Positions 25,836-34,328 of a DNA stretch of 64,000 bases are shown one piece after another. The first letter of the stretch is position 1. Each line of letters starts with the position of its first letter. A program made the translations under genes and the position numbers. Below the pieces are notes generated by a model. That model searched no databases and was not told the origin of the DNA. It worked only from the letters and a program-made list of their open reading frames with translations. The stretch covers positions 2,165,001 to 2,229,000 of the forward strand of contig NZ_CP136856.1 in the NCBI RefSeq assembly GCF_033807535.1. The letters run 5' to 3'. Source of the stretch: Oceanisphaera sp. IT1-181. GTDB lineage: Bacteria > Pseudomonadota > Gammaproteobacteria > Enterobacterales > Aeromonadaceae.

Positions 25836-26534
25836 ATGGCAGGTTTCGATAAACGAGTAGCCAGTTACACCGAGGCACTAGCAGGATTAACCGATGGCAT
25901 GACGATATTAGCCGGCGGCTTTGGCTTGTGCGGCATTCCCGAAAATCTGATCCGCGAAATTAAACGCCGAGGCTGTAACAACCTCACGCTGGTGTCTAAT
26001 AACTGTGGCGTAGACGGCTTTGGTTTAGGGCTACTGCTGGAAGGCCGGCAAATTCGCAATATAATCGCCTCTTATGTGGGCGAAAATGCCCTATTTGAGC
26101 AGCTGTTATTAAGCGGCGAGCTGGAAGTAGAGCTCACCCCCCAAGGTACGCTCGCGGAAAAAGTGCGAGCCGGTGGCGCCGGCATCCCAGCCTTTTATAC
26201 CGCCACTGGTTTTGGTACCGACATTGCTCAGGGCAAAGAAGTACGAGAATTCAATGGTCGCTCTTACATCTTAGAAACCGCCATCACCGGAGACTTTGCC
26301 ATCGTTAAAGGCTGGAAAGCCGATTACTACGGCAATGTCATTTATCGCCACACCGCACGTAATTTTAATCCGCTGATGGCCACCGCCGGTAAAATTACCG
26401 TGGTCGAAGTCGAGGAGCTGGTCGAGCCCGGCCAACTGGACCCCGATCAAATCCATACCCCTGGCATTTATGTAAATCGAGTGATCTGCGGTCAGTTTGA
26501 AAAGCGCATCGAGCAACGCACCGTGAGTGATTAA
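25836..26534 (+). CDS. scoA: 3-oxoacid CoA-transferase subunit A
   Basis: Alpha subunit of succinyl-CoA:3-oxoacid (or acetoacetate) CoA-transferase, which moves CoA onto acetoacetate to start ketone-body use. It carries the CoA-binding stretch ILAGGFGLCGIPENLI near the N-terminus, then LTLVSNNCGVDGFGLGLLL and GIPAFYTATGFGT. ATG 25836 is chosen because AGGAGG sits five bases before it; a start at 25809 lacks one. It forms a two-gene operon with scoB, 53 bases downstream. Length 232 aa is typical. Confidence 0.93.
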   Translation: MAGFDKRVASYTEALAGLTDGMTILAGGFGLCGIPENLIREIKRRGCNNLTLVSNNCGVDGFGLGLLLEGRQIRNIIASYVGENALFEQLLLSGELEVELTPQGTLAEKVRAGGAGIPAFYTATGFGTDIAQGKEVREFNGRSYILETAITGDFAIVKGWKADYYGNVIYRHTARNFNPLMATAGKITVVEVEELVEPGQLDPDQIHTPGIYVNRVICGQFEKRIEQRTVSD

Positions 26535-26587
26535 CTGCGGCCTGAATAACATGGCTGTGACTCAATGTGAGTGAAGGAGAGCTGGTT

Positions 26588-27250
26588 ATGGCATTAACAC
26601 GAGCACAAATGGCGCAGCGAGTGGCCCAAGAATTAAGAGACGGTTTTTATGTCAATCTCGGCATTGGCATTCCCACCTTGGTGGCCAACTATGTGCCCGC
26701 GGGCATAGAAGTCATGTTGCAGTCAGAAAACGGCTTACTCGGCATGGGCGCTTTTCCCACCGCAGACAAACTAGATGCAGATATGATCAACGCCGGTAAA
26801 CAAACCGTGACCGCGCGCCTCGGCGCTTCTATTTTTGACTCGGCTGAGTCTTTTGCCATGATCCGTGGCGGGCACGTGGACTTAACCGTGCTCGGCGCCT
26901 TTGAGGTAGACGTGCACGGCAATATCGCGTCTTGGATGATCCCGGGTAAATTGGTCAAAGGCATGGGCGGTGCCATGGATTTAGTGGCTGGCGCCAACAA
27001 TATTATCGTTACCATGACCCACGCCTCAAAAGACGGCGAGTCTAAACTCTTGCCTCAATGCCAACTGCCGCTCACCGGTGCAGGCTGCATTAAGCGAGTA
27101 CTCACGGATTTAGCCTATTTAGAAATCACTGACGGCGCCTTTATTTTAAAAGAACGAGCGCCAGGGGTGAGTGTAGAGCAGATAAAAACGCTGACCGCTG
27201 GCAAGCTCATAGTGCCAGAGCTGGTACCCGAAATGCGCTTTGATGCTTAA
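26588..27250 (+). CDS. scoB: 3-oxoacid CoA-transferase subunit B
   Basis: Beta subunit of the 3-oxoacid CoA-transferase. The catalytic glutamate that forms the CoA-thioester intermediate is E47 in QSENGLLGMG. YVNLGIGIPTLVANYVP upstream and VDLTVLGAFEVDVHGNIASW downstream are conserved. ATG 26588 follows AGGAG by eight bases. The 220-residue size is normal. With scoA it probably feeds acetoacetate to thiolase; an acetyl-CoA acetyltransferase is encoded elsewhere in the window at 47232. Confidence 0.94.
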   Translation: MALTRAQMAQRVAQELRDGFYVNLGIGIPTLVANYVPAGIEVMLQSENGLLGMGAFPTADKLDADMINAGKQTVTARLGASIFDSAESFAMIRGGHVDLTVLGAFEVDVHGNIASWMIPGKLVKGMGGAMDLVAGANNIIVTMTHASKDGESKLLPQCQLPLTGAGCIKRVLTDLAYLEITDGAFILKERAPGVSVEQIKTLTAGKLIVPELVPEMRFDA

Positions 27251-27378
27251 CGAAAACGCGCTTTGGCGGCCTTAGCTGTTTAGGCTTGGCTAATAACCGA
27301 GGGAATCGCATCCGCCCTCGCCTTTTAACCGTACACGCTTTAGCATAAACCGATTAATCACAGCTAGAGCACTCGATC

Positions 27379-27681
27379 ATGACCACACTGCAGGTTTTAA
27401 TTCACGCGCCCACGATAGCAGCACTGCACCGCGCCCAGTCTAACGTGCGCAATCTACTGCAGCTTAGCTCCAACGCCGAGATTGAACTGGTAGTAAACGG
27501 CCCCGCTATGCCTGAGGCTATCACCATTAGCAATCCTGAGATTAAAAGCCGACTACGGTTATGCCAAAACAGCCTTCGTACTCAAGGCTTAACTGCGCCT
27601 GCCGACATGCAACAAATCAGCGCCGCCATCTTGCACTTAAGCGAGCGCCAACAACAAGGCTGGAGTTATGTGCGGGCGTAA
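27379..27681 (+). CDS. DsrE-like small protein
   Basis: A 100-residue DsrE/DsrF-fold protein. The N-terminus VLIHAPTIAALHRAQSNVRN and LLQ, followed by IELVVNGPAMPEAI, the LCQNSLRTQGL loop with a single cysteine, and the C-terminal QQGWSYVRA match a family of stand-alone DsrE-like proteins. Members are linked to sulfur or thiol chemistry, but this one has no assigned reaction. It follows scoB by 128 bases and could be its own unit. Confidence 0.8.
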   Translation: MTTLQVLIHAPTIAALHRAQSNVRNLLQLSSNAEIELVVNGPAMPEAITISNPEIKSRLRLCQNSLRTQGLTAPADMQQISAAILHLSERQQQGWSYVRA

Positions 27682-27711
27682 CCCGCACCTCGTTAACAAA
27701 AACACAAGACG

Positions 27712-29154
27712 CTATATCGGTATTCGCCCGAGTAATGCCTGAATCGCTAGTTCATAAGACTGCCGCTCTTGCTCTGCATAGAGTGCAAGTGGATCAATAA
27801 TGCAGGCACCTAGCGCTTGTTCAAACTGGGTTTGGCATTGGGAAGAGACGTCTTGCGAGCTCGGTGCTGCATGTGAACCTGGTGACGGCTCAGCGCGTTT
27901 CGTTAAGCCTAAATTGGATTGAAAAATCCCTGCAGCACTGACCGGCAAAAAATCTTCATAGGTTAGGGGGGTGGCGCTCAATAGGCCTTGAGCCAGCAGC
28001 GCTTCTTTATCTGGCAAGGTAGCAATGGGATAACGACCACGCGCCGTTAAGCCAGCGGGCGTTAATTGATAAATAAAAAAAGCCAAGCCGAGCTGGCGAA
28101 GCACGCCAAAATCGTCCGGAAAAGCTGTAAACACTACCGTAAGTTGGCGCTGATGAGCCTGATTATCCAGCTGAACATCACTCGGCGCTGGGGCCGACTC
28201 ACCAGATTTGGCGAGCAGCGCATCATACAGCGCCCGCCCCTTGGCGGTGAGTGCGACACCTCGCTGCTCAATTTCACCAAAGCGCGCGGTATGAGCTCCT
28301 ATTTGACCGTCCATAAAGCGAATTGATTCTTCCAATGCCTTAAAACTCGTCTGACGTAATAAAATCGGGCAGCGCCGCTGAGGTGGACCTTCTATCAGCG
28401 CTTTTGCAGCCATGCCAGCCTTGGGCATACGTAATTGCGCTTCATCAATATCTAAGGTGCGCGGAGTTAAGTGATTAATATGCGGACCACGAAAACACAC
28501 CACATCGGCAATTAGCGGGTGCGCTTGTTGTAGCGCTTGATAGGTGGCTAAATCTACGATAGCCGTAGGGTGCCAACGAAAGGTTTCGAGCGCTTCTGCG
28601 ACAAATTCGCGGGCTTGCGGCTCCGTTAAGCCACCTTGCTGCTCGAAGCGGGCAATCAGTTCGCGCACTCCAGGGGTAAATATATCGCGTTTGGCTAATA
28701 TCGCCGTCGCTTGAGCGCGCAGCTGTGGGTTAGCAATTAGATCTAAGCGCAGTAAAGAGGTAAAGATCCGAAACGGATTGCGCGCCAGTGCCGCGTTATC
28801 AGTTGGGCGAAAAGCGGTGGAATGCACCGGCACACCGGCGGCAGACAAGTCGTAATAACCCACCGGATACATGCCCATGACAGCAAACAAGTTCCGTAGC
28901 ATAGCAAGCTCGTCTGCCGTGCCGACGCGAATTGCCCCGTGGCGCTCCACATTAAGGCGCGCCAGCTCACCATTAACTTTGAGTTGCTCGGCCAACGCAG
29001 GCAGCTTGGCCAGCGTGGCTTGATTCACCTCGGCCACCAGCTTTAGCAAAGAGCCATATAAAGGCACTTCCGTTTGATACATAGCAGACATAGCGCTTGA
29101 GAACAGGTCGCGAATATGGTCTGTGGTTACATAAGCAGTCTTAGGGGGGATCAT
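27712..29154 (-). CDS. hglS: 2-oxoadipate dioxygenase/decarboxylase HglS family
   Basis: A 480-residue DUF1338/VOC-like protein of the HglS (YdcJ) family. Pseudomonas HglS converts 2-oxoadipate to D-2-hydroxyglutarate with Fe(II) and O2 in lysine breakdown. The family blocks are visible: YPVGYYDLSAAGVPVHSTAFRP with a candidate metal His and substrate Arg, the ADVVCFRGPHINHLTPR segment with further His, and LRQTSFKALEE near 290. GGAGGAG sits close to the ATG. It stands alone on the minus strand. A DUF1338 member of other specificity cannot be excluded. Confidence 0.88.
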   Translation of the reverse strand: MIPPKTAYVTTDHIRDLFSSAMSAMYQTEVPLYGSLLKLVAEVNQATLAKLPALAEQLKVNGELARLNVERHGAIRVGTADELAMLRNLFAVMGMYPVGYYDLSAAGVPVHSTAFRPTDNAALARNPFRIFTSLLRLDLIANPQLRAQATAILAKRDIFTPGVRELIARFEQQGGLTEPQAREFVAEALETFRWHPTAIVDLATYQALQQAHPLIADVVCFRGPHINHLTPRTLDIDEAQLRMPKAGMAAKALIEGPPQRRCPILLRQTSFKALEESIRFMDGQIGAHTARFGEIEQRGVALTAKGRALYDALLAKSGESAPAPSDVQLDNQAHQRQLTVVFTAFPDDFGVLRQLGLAFFIYQLTPAGLTARGRYPIATLPDKEALLAQGLLSATPLTYEDFLPVSAAGIFQSNLGLTKRAEPSPGSHAAPSSQDVSSQCQTQFEQALGACIIDPLALYAEQERQSYELAIQALLGRIPI

Positions 29155-29292
29155 TATATTACTCCTCCAATACGGCCAAACTCGAGATCTCTTGCTTACT
29201 TGAGTTTAGTGTTTACTCCGCTACGCATCAGTAAAATGGCTTAATAAAACCAGTCGTTTCGCCTCGACCTCTTACCCTTCACCTATTGCCCA

Positions 29293-30165
29293 TCACTCTT
29301 TGCCGCTAAGCACTGCATCTATATCGGCCGCACTGTGACGCTCTCTCACGCCAAGCCCTGCTTGAGCGGAAGTACGATTGACGATACGCCCTCTTTGCAC
29401 CGCAGGTCGTGCAGCTATGTCTTTCGCCCAACGCTGTACATGCACGTAGCTGTCTGCCTCTAAAAATTCTGCCGCATCATAGGTTTGACCCAACACTAAG
29501 CAGCCATACCAAGGCCAAATGGCAATATCGGCGATGCTGTATTCGTCACCGGCGATATAGGCATGCTGGGCTAATTGTTTATCCAACACATCTAACTGGC
29601 GCTTCGCTTCCATGGTAAAGCGGTTAATCGCATACTCTATTTTTAGCGGTGCATAGGCATAAAAGTGACCAAATCCGCCGCCCAAATACGGCGCCGAGCC
29701 TTGTAACCAAAACAGCCAATTTAATACTTCAGTACGTTTGCCAAGATCTGTCGGCAACAGGCGGCCGAACTTTTCCGCTAAATAGAGCAAGATAGCGCCC
29801 GACTCAAACACCCGTTGCGGCGTATCAAGTGAGTAGTCCAGCAACGCTGGAATTTTTGAGTTGGGATTCACCGCCACAAAGCCGCTGGAGAATTGATCGC
29901 CCTCGCCTATGTTTATCAAGTGCGCATCGTATTCGGCGCCTTGTTCGCCTAAGGCCAATAGCTCTTCCAGCATAATGGTGACTTTTTGGCCGTTGGGCGT
30001 ACCCAGAGAATAAAGCTGCAATGGGTGCTCGCCTTTGGGTAATTTTTTTTCGTGGGTCGCGCCGGACACCGGCCTATTGATTTGCGACCATTTACCGTCA
30101 TCTGCTTGCGGCTGCTGCCAGACCTTAGGTACTTGATACTCGGACACTTGATGCTTGCCACTCAT
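29293..30165 (-). CDS. yghU: YghU-type glutathione S-transferase
   Basis: A 290-residue protein of the Nu-class GST (YghU) group, active as a disulfide-bond reductase on organic hydroperoxide and glutathione substrates in E. coli. The long N-terminal arm, then QLYSLGTPNGQKVTIMLEEL, FVAVNPNSKIPALLD and GAILLYLAEKFG, follow YghU nearly exactly. The C-terminal helical domain holds YIAGDEYSIADIAIWPWYG. AAGGAG lies seven bases before the ATG at 30165. It stands alone. Confidence 0.93.
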   Translation of the reverse strand: MSGKHQVSEYQVPKVWQQPQADDGKWSQINRPVSGATHEKKLPKGEHPLQLYSLGTPNGQKVTIMLEELLALGEQGAEYDAHLINIGEGDQFSSGFVAVNPNSKIPALLDYSLDTPQRVFESGAILLYLAEKFGRLLPTDLGKRTEVLNWLFWLQGSAPYLGGGFGHFYAYAPLKIEYAINRFTMEAKRQLDVLDKQLAQHAYIAGDEYSIADIAIWPWYGCLVLGQTYDAAEFLEADSYVHVQRWAKDIAARPAVQRGRIVNRTSAQAGLGVRERHSAADIDAVLSGKE

Positions 30166-30299
30166 GCTTGCTCCTTAAAAATCGAGTTGAAAATAACATT
30201 AACGTCATCTTGCCACGCCATTATCAAACTACAAGGGCAGCCCTCAGTGATGGAGCTTATGTGGGTGGGCTGTATGCCTGCCGCTATATTTTCAACACC

Positions 30300-30539
30300 T
30301 TATTTACAGCGCTTAACACCCAGCGCATCGATTTGACAGCGGCTGCCATCACTGCCTCGCGTTACCCCTAACGAGTCGGTGCGCCAGTTATTACCCTTAT
30401 TATCTCGGGTTACGCCTAAGGAGTCTGTGCGATACACAGAGTCATCACTGCAACGCGTCACGCCCAAAGAATCCGTTCGACTGCTCACTCCCGCTTGTGC
30501 ATGGGCAGGAACGGTAAGCACGCTCAACCACTTAGCCAT
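30300..30539 (-). CDS. small exported protein with four 16-residue repeats
   Basis: A 79-residue product. Residues 1-16 are a short signal-like segment (MAKWLSVLTVPAHAQA, likely cleaved after AQA). The rest is almost only tandem repeats of 16 residues: RTDSLGVTRCSDDSVY, RTDSLGVTRDNKGNNW, RTDSLGVTRGSDGSRC, then a shortened QIDALGVKRCK. Two of the repeats end or begin with cysteine. GAGG stands six bases before ATG 30539, with an adjacent ATG at 30542. An in-frame stop lies directly upstream, so the N-terminus is complete. No family is recognised; the repeats vary at their outer positions but keep TD-LGV-R, which indicates selection on the protein. Confidence 0.7.
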   Translation of the reverse strand: MAKWLSVLTVPAHAQAGVSSRTDSLGVTRCSDDSVYRTDSLGVTRDNKGNNWRTDSLGVTRGSDGSRCQIDALGVKRCK

Positions 30540-30648
30540 CATTTACCTCACACCGGATTATCACAGACAGTCACAGGTTAGGCTTAGTTTAGTGGCACTT
30601 GGCTTACCAGCACACAATGTACTGATTTGTGCCAATGCTAAAGCTAGA

Positions 30649-31320
30649 TTAGATAAGCCAGTGATATAAGCCCACACTGGTGACAATGGGTACAAAGATC
30701 AGTACCAACACCATTCCTAAACAGCCTGAGCTACTGCCAGACTTACTAATAGAGCTATTACATTCTGACTGAGTCGCGTATTTAGGTTTATTTTTCAGCC
30801 ATTTAATATGGCATTGCCTGCAGTAAAGTTGTGTAAAACCCGCGTTCCACGCCGATAGCGTTCTAGGATCATACTCGGCCACTGTGTGGCAACCCGTGCA
30901 GTTAAAGTGCTTTTCTTTAGGCTGCTTTTGCTTATTAAAAAGTAAGAAAGCCACCACAGCAGGCAAACCATAATACCAAATATCACCAAGCTCATTACTG
31001 AGATAATATTGGTAACTAACAAAGCTGAGAGAGGCGAGCATAGTGAACACTAACAGGTAGTCAAAAACACCTTTCTTGGGCGACGAGGTCTTAATATAGC
31101 GCGGAGTAAAATCTTTACTGTTACCAATTATAACACTGGTTGCTTTTAATCTATTTTGTGTATCCCGCGCAGCCTCATAAAAAACAACATCTCCCACTTG
31201 AGGTCTATTGGACTGATTTTTTACGCTAGAAATATGAAAAAACAGTCGCTCAGAGCCATCACTAGGCTGAATAAAACCAAACCCTTTATCATCTTTCCAC
31301 TGACAAACTTTACCTTCCAT
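30649..31320 (-). CDS. cold-shock domain/membrane/zinc-ribbon fusion protein
   Basis: A 223-residue fusion. Residues 1-65 are a cold-shock domain with RNP1-like KGFGFIQP and RNP2-like LFFHISS. Two hydrophobic helices follow (about 85-105, YLLVFTMLASLSFVSY, and 113-130). Then comes a zinc-ribbon-like module with CTGC, a 20-residue gap and CRQC (about 140-170). A Ser/Gly/Cys-rich linker and a final hydrophobic helix (LGMVLVLIFVPIVTSVGL) close it. N-terminal CSD plus membrane helices is known from DUF1294 proteins, but the ribbon between the helices is unusual. RNA binding at the membrane is an inference. Confidence 0.75.
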   Translation of the reverse strand: MEGKVCQWKDDKGFGFIQPSDGSERLFFHISSVKNQSNRPQVGDVVFYEAARDTQNRLKATSVIIGNSKDFTPRYIKTSSPKKGVFDYLLVFTMLASLSFVSYQYYLSNELGDIWYYGLPAVVAFLLFNKQKQPKEKHFNCTGCHTVAEYDPRTLSAWNAGFTQLYCRQCHIKWLKNKPKYATQSECNSSISKSGSSSGCLGMVLVLIFVPIVTSVGLYHWLI

Positions 31321-31574
31321 AGTCTATTAGTACTCTTTAGTAGCTTAATGATTTAGTTACTCAGCAGTCTAAATTAATTATTGTGCCAAGTAAGCGAATT
31401 ACAACACAATATCAAATCAGCGTTAATAAATTAAGCGTTAGTCTTTTGCATGCCGCTTGTTTGCACATAGCTGCTTGCACATAATGACCCGCCTTTAACT
31501 AATATATGTGATTAATAAACATACAGCCAAAGCTGGTTTCTCTAGGACGGCATCCGTAATATTGCATACAAACG
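31321..31574. other. AT-rich leader of the cold-shock gene
   Basis: About 250 bases without an ORF precede the cold-shock fusion gene (read leftwards) and end at the IS1595 target duplication. Long 5' leaders are usual for cold-shock genes, but no specific structure was identified. The IS insertion may have separated it from distal promoter elements. Confidence 0.5.
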
Positions 31575-32625
31575 ACATTAGGGGCTATGTTTGAGTTAAT
31601 CGTTGAAAGCTATACTTGAATCAGTCACCTCGTGGGAGGCAAAAAGATGAAAAGTACAGGTTTCGCCAAACTTAAACGCCAACTGACTGAACTCCAGCCT
31701 CGGCAGCGGCATGAACTGCTGATACTGCTTCAGCAACCAGACTCGTTTCCCGAGCTCATTGCTCGACTAGAAGAACTCACTGCTTCACACCCAACATGCC
31801 CTCATTGCCGCGATGATGCTCCCTATAAGTGGGGAAGCATGAATGGTAGACAGCGTTACCGCTGCCGGGCTTGCAAGAAGACATTTACCTCTCTGACCGG
31901 CACGCCACTTGCTGGGCTTCGAATGGCTGAGCGGTGGTTGGAATATGCGGAGCAGATGATGGAATCCACAACACTTCGCAAAGCCGCCAAAAAGTGTCAG
32001 ATAAACTTAGGTACATCATTCAGGTGGCGACACCGCTTTCTGCAACTGGTTGATTATACTAAGTCTTCTGAGCTGGGCGGTATCGTCGAAGCCGATGAAA
32101 CGTTTATACGTGAATCCTTCAAAGGCAAGCGGGATCTCAGTAAGAGAAAACCTCGCCGCCGTGGTAGCGATAAGAAAAACATTAAGTGGGTCAAAGTGAT
32201 GGTACTGCGCGACCGCAACCACAACGAAGCCGACTTTGTAATGAAACGCTTTACGCTCAGAAAGCTGGAACGCTGCCTGCTGCCGCGATTACGGTCTGGC
32301 GCTGTGCTCTGTAGCGATGGCCATCTTAACTACGAGGCGTTGGCAGCCAAACATCACTTGCTTCACAAGCCGGTTAACAGCAGTGTCGGTCAGCGGGTAC
32401 GTGAAGAGATATTCCATATCCAGGGTGTGAATGCTTATCACAGTCGACTAAAGCAATGGATAATGCGTTTTCATGGTGTCGCCACCAAGTACCTTCATCG
32501 TTACCTTGGTTGGTTCAGGTGGTTTGAGCATACTAGGAAAGCTGATGCTCAACCTATTGATTTTATATGGCAATGTGCGGTTCAGCCGCGTTTTCAACAA
32601 CTAAAGCGAACATAGCCACATTAGG
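31575..32625 (+). mobile_element. IS1595-family insertion sequence with 8-bp target duplication
   Basis: A complete element of 1035 bp (31583-32617) flanked by the 8-bp direct repeat ACATTAGG at 31575-31582 and 32618-32625. The ends are inverted repeats starting GGCTATGTT, and both continue imperfectly for about 30 bases (GTTGAAAGC and GTTGAAAACGC inner parts). The 8-bp duplication and the transposase type agree with IS1595. The perfect duplication suggests a recent, possibly still mobile insertion. It lies between the cold-shock gene leader and the GTPase genes, interrupting no recognised CDS. Confidence 0.93.
31647..32615 (+). CDS. IS1595-family transposase
   Basis: A 322-residue DDE-type transposase. 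An N-terminal zinc ribbon (CPHC near residue 50, CRAC around 75) precedes the catalytic domain, where GGIVEADETFI supplies the first Asp, CSDGHLNY the second, and the later VNAYHSRLKQWIMRFHGVAT matches the IS1595 (ISXO2-like) C-terminal signature with the third acidic position replaced by Asn-Ala-Tyr-His typical of this family. ATG 31647 follows GGGAGG. Its TAG stop (32613-32615) lies inside the right terminal repeat, so the IS end itself provides the stop codon. It appears intact. Confidence 0.92.
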   Translation: MKSTGFAKLKRQLTELQPRQRHELLILLQQPDSFPELIARLEELTASHPTCPHCRDDAPYKWGSMNGRQRYRCRACKKTFTSLTGTPLAGLRMAERWLEYAEQMMESTTLRKAAKKCQINLGTSFRWRHRFLQLVDYTKSSELGGIVEADETFIRESFKGKRDLSKRKPRRRGSDKKNIKWVKVMVLRDRNHNEADFVMKRFTLRKLERCLLPRLRSGAVLCSDGHLNYEALAAKHHLLHKPVNSSVGQRVREEIFHIQGVNAYHSRLKQWIMRFHGVATKYLHRYLGWFRWFEHTRKADAQPIDFIWQCAVQPRFQQLKRT

Positions 32626-32699
32626 TGAGGCCTACTATTTTATGTTGCCGTGCTTTCAACGCACTGTGGCATGTTTCACATATCTAAGCTGGGACCTTT

Positions 32700-34328
32700 T
32701 CATTGAGGCGGATTAGTGTATTTCGTCTTTAGGTGCTTAAACAGGCCCTGTGCTAAGGCTTTGCCTGATTTACCCACTCGACTGACTTGCTCGCGGATCT
32801 TAACTCGTTTATGAATGGCGTCTTTGCGGTTACGGTTGAGCTGCACGTTATAGGCGTCGAGCAGTTGCTCATTAAGCAATATTTTTAAATCCTCCACGCC
32901 AAAGAATGGTTTGGTATCCGAGATAGACAGCGCTAGCGTAAAGTCTGGCGTTAATATTTCTTTGTTATAGGCCAGTGCTTGGCTAATAATTTTTGACTTA
33001 GGGGTACTCAGATCCGTTAAGTCATAGGGCGGCTGCCAATCTTGTACCGGATTGAGCATATCCACCTGATTAACGATGCAAATAATGGTCGGCTCTTTGC
33101 GAGAAATGTTTTTGGCTTGCGCATAATACTGCTTAATTTTCTGTCGAAACTTGTTATCTAATTCTCGGGCCGGTTGATTGGCTTTCACCACCCACAGCAC
33201 CAGATCAGACTTTAAGAACTCGGAAAATATTAATTTCTCGGTGGCCGCTTGGCCATCTAAGCCGGGCAAGTCAATAATCTTTACGGCGGCGTCGCCAAAC
33301 TGGGTTTCACAGACGGTCATGCCGCTGGTGGTGGCTAGCACTCCGACCTCTACTGCAAATTCACCGTTTAATAGATTGGTAAGCGACGACTTACCGGCGC
33401 CCACTTGGCCAACAATGACAATGCGGATCGGCTCTAATTGTGCCGCCACATGAGCTTGGTCGGTTTCCAGAGTGGGAGAGGGTTTTACATCCAAGTCCTC
33501 TATTCTAAAGCGCTTGCTATATAGATTAATGGCCACGGACGCCACTTCATCTAATAGCGCCTCTTTAGCCTTGAGTTGCATGTCATCAATAAGGCCTTTG
33601 GTCATATTGGATGAAAACTGTTGACTAATAAAATCAGACACCGCTTTAGCAGGGTTGATAAATATATTTTTGGCGTAATTTAATGATTTTAATACCGTCA
33701 CGATAACGGGACCGAAATCACCGTATTTATCATAAGCCTCATAACCAGACTTAAGGTGTGAGATTTTTAAATATTCCACTACCGGAATGTGTTCTTTTAA
33801 TACCAAGCGATAACGCCGACTGATTTCCTCAATTAATTTCAGCCCCTCGGCAATGGAAAAATCCAGTGACTGCTTGTTATATTCTTTAGCCACCCGCTCA
33901 AACACCAGCAGCACTTTTTTATCCATGTCTACCCAATCACTGTCGTTGGCCAGCAAGGCCCTTGAGTAGGCTTTAGTAGCTTGCCATATCGCTCGCTCAC
34001 GGTTAGACCAATCCGGCGACGCCGCCACCAAGTCATCATCGGCGCCCATACTCTTGACTCTCTCTGTGCCCTCCCCTCCCTGCTGGCTGCTGTGCGTCTG
34101 CTGCTTTTTGGCGACCAATACTTTAGCGAAGAGCATCATCAAAAACACCAGCCCCACGCTGAGAGTGATGGATAACGAGAGCGCCAGCATATAACCGTAT
34201 TTGATGGCCAGTCCAATGCCAAAGCCCATCAGGATCAACATCGGCAGTACGCAGACCAGCACCGCCACCGACCAGCGATCCCCCGAAAGCCGCGCTAGGG
34301 TAAAATAAAGGGTTTTAAGTTTTCTCAT
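32700..34328 (-). CDS. membrane-anchored GTPase (G domain protein)
   Basis: A 542-residue GTPase of the dynamin/Era-like 'GTPase family protein' group. Two N-terminal helices lie near 20-70 (VLVCVLPMLILMGFGIGLA and LSITLSVGLVFLMMLFA). A polar linker and a helical region follow. The G domain begins near residue 300: G1 GQVGAGKSS, G3 DLPG, and G4 NQVD, a slight variant of NKxD. It overlaps the preceding GTPase gene by 14 bases and is cotranscribed. Related pairs occur beside prophages and in accessory regions; the role is unknown, with membrane remodelling one possibility. Confidence 0.82.
   Translation of the reverse strand: MRKLKTLYFTLARLSGDRWSVAVLVCVLPMLILMGFGIGLAIKYGYMLALSLSITLSVGLVFLMMLFAKVLVAKKQQTHSSQQGGEGTERVKSMGADDDLVAASPDWSNRERAIWQATKAYSRALLANDSDWVDMDKKVLLVFERVAKEYNKQSLDFSIAEGLKLIEEISRRYRLVLKEHIPVVEYLKISHLKSGYEAYDKYGDFGPVIVTVLKSLNYAKNIFINPAKAVSDFISQQFSSNMTKGLIDDMQLKAKEALLDEVASVAINLYSKRFRIEDLDVKPSPTLETDQAHVAAQLEPIRIVIVGQVGAGKSSLTNLLNGEFAVEVGVLATTSGMTVCETQFGDAAVKIIDLPGLDGQAATEKLIFSEFLKSDLVLWVVKANQPARELDNKFRQKIKQYYAQAKNISRKEPTIICIVNQVDMLNPVQDWQPPYDLTDLSTPKSKIISQALAYNKEILTPDFTLALSISDTKPFFGVEDLKILLNEQLLDAYNVQLNRNRKDAIHKRVKIREQVSRVGKSGKALAQGLFKHLKTKYTNPPQ

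Noticed and set aside
30379..30669. Plus-strand frame overlapping the small repeat protein gene.
   Set aside because: The repeats give open frames on both strands; the minus strand has the ribosome site, the signal peptide and conserved repeat residues.
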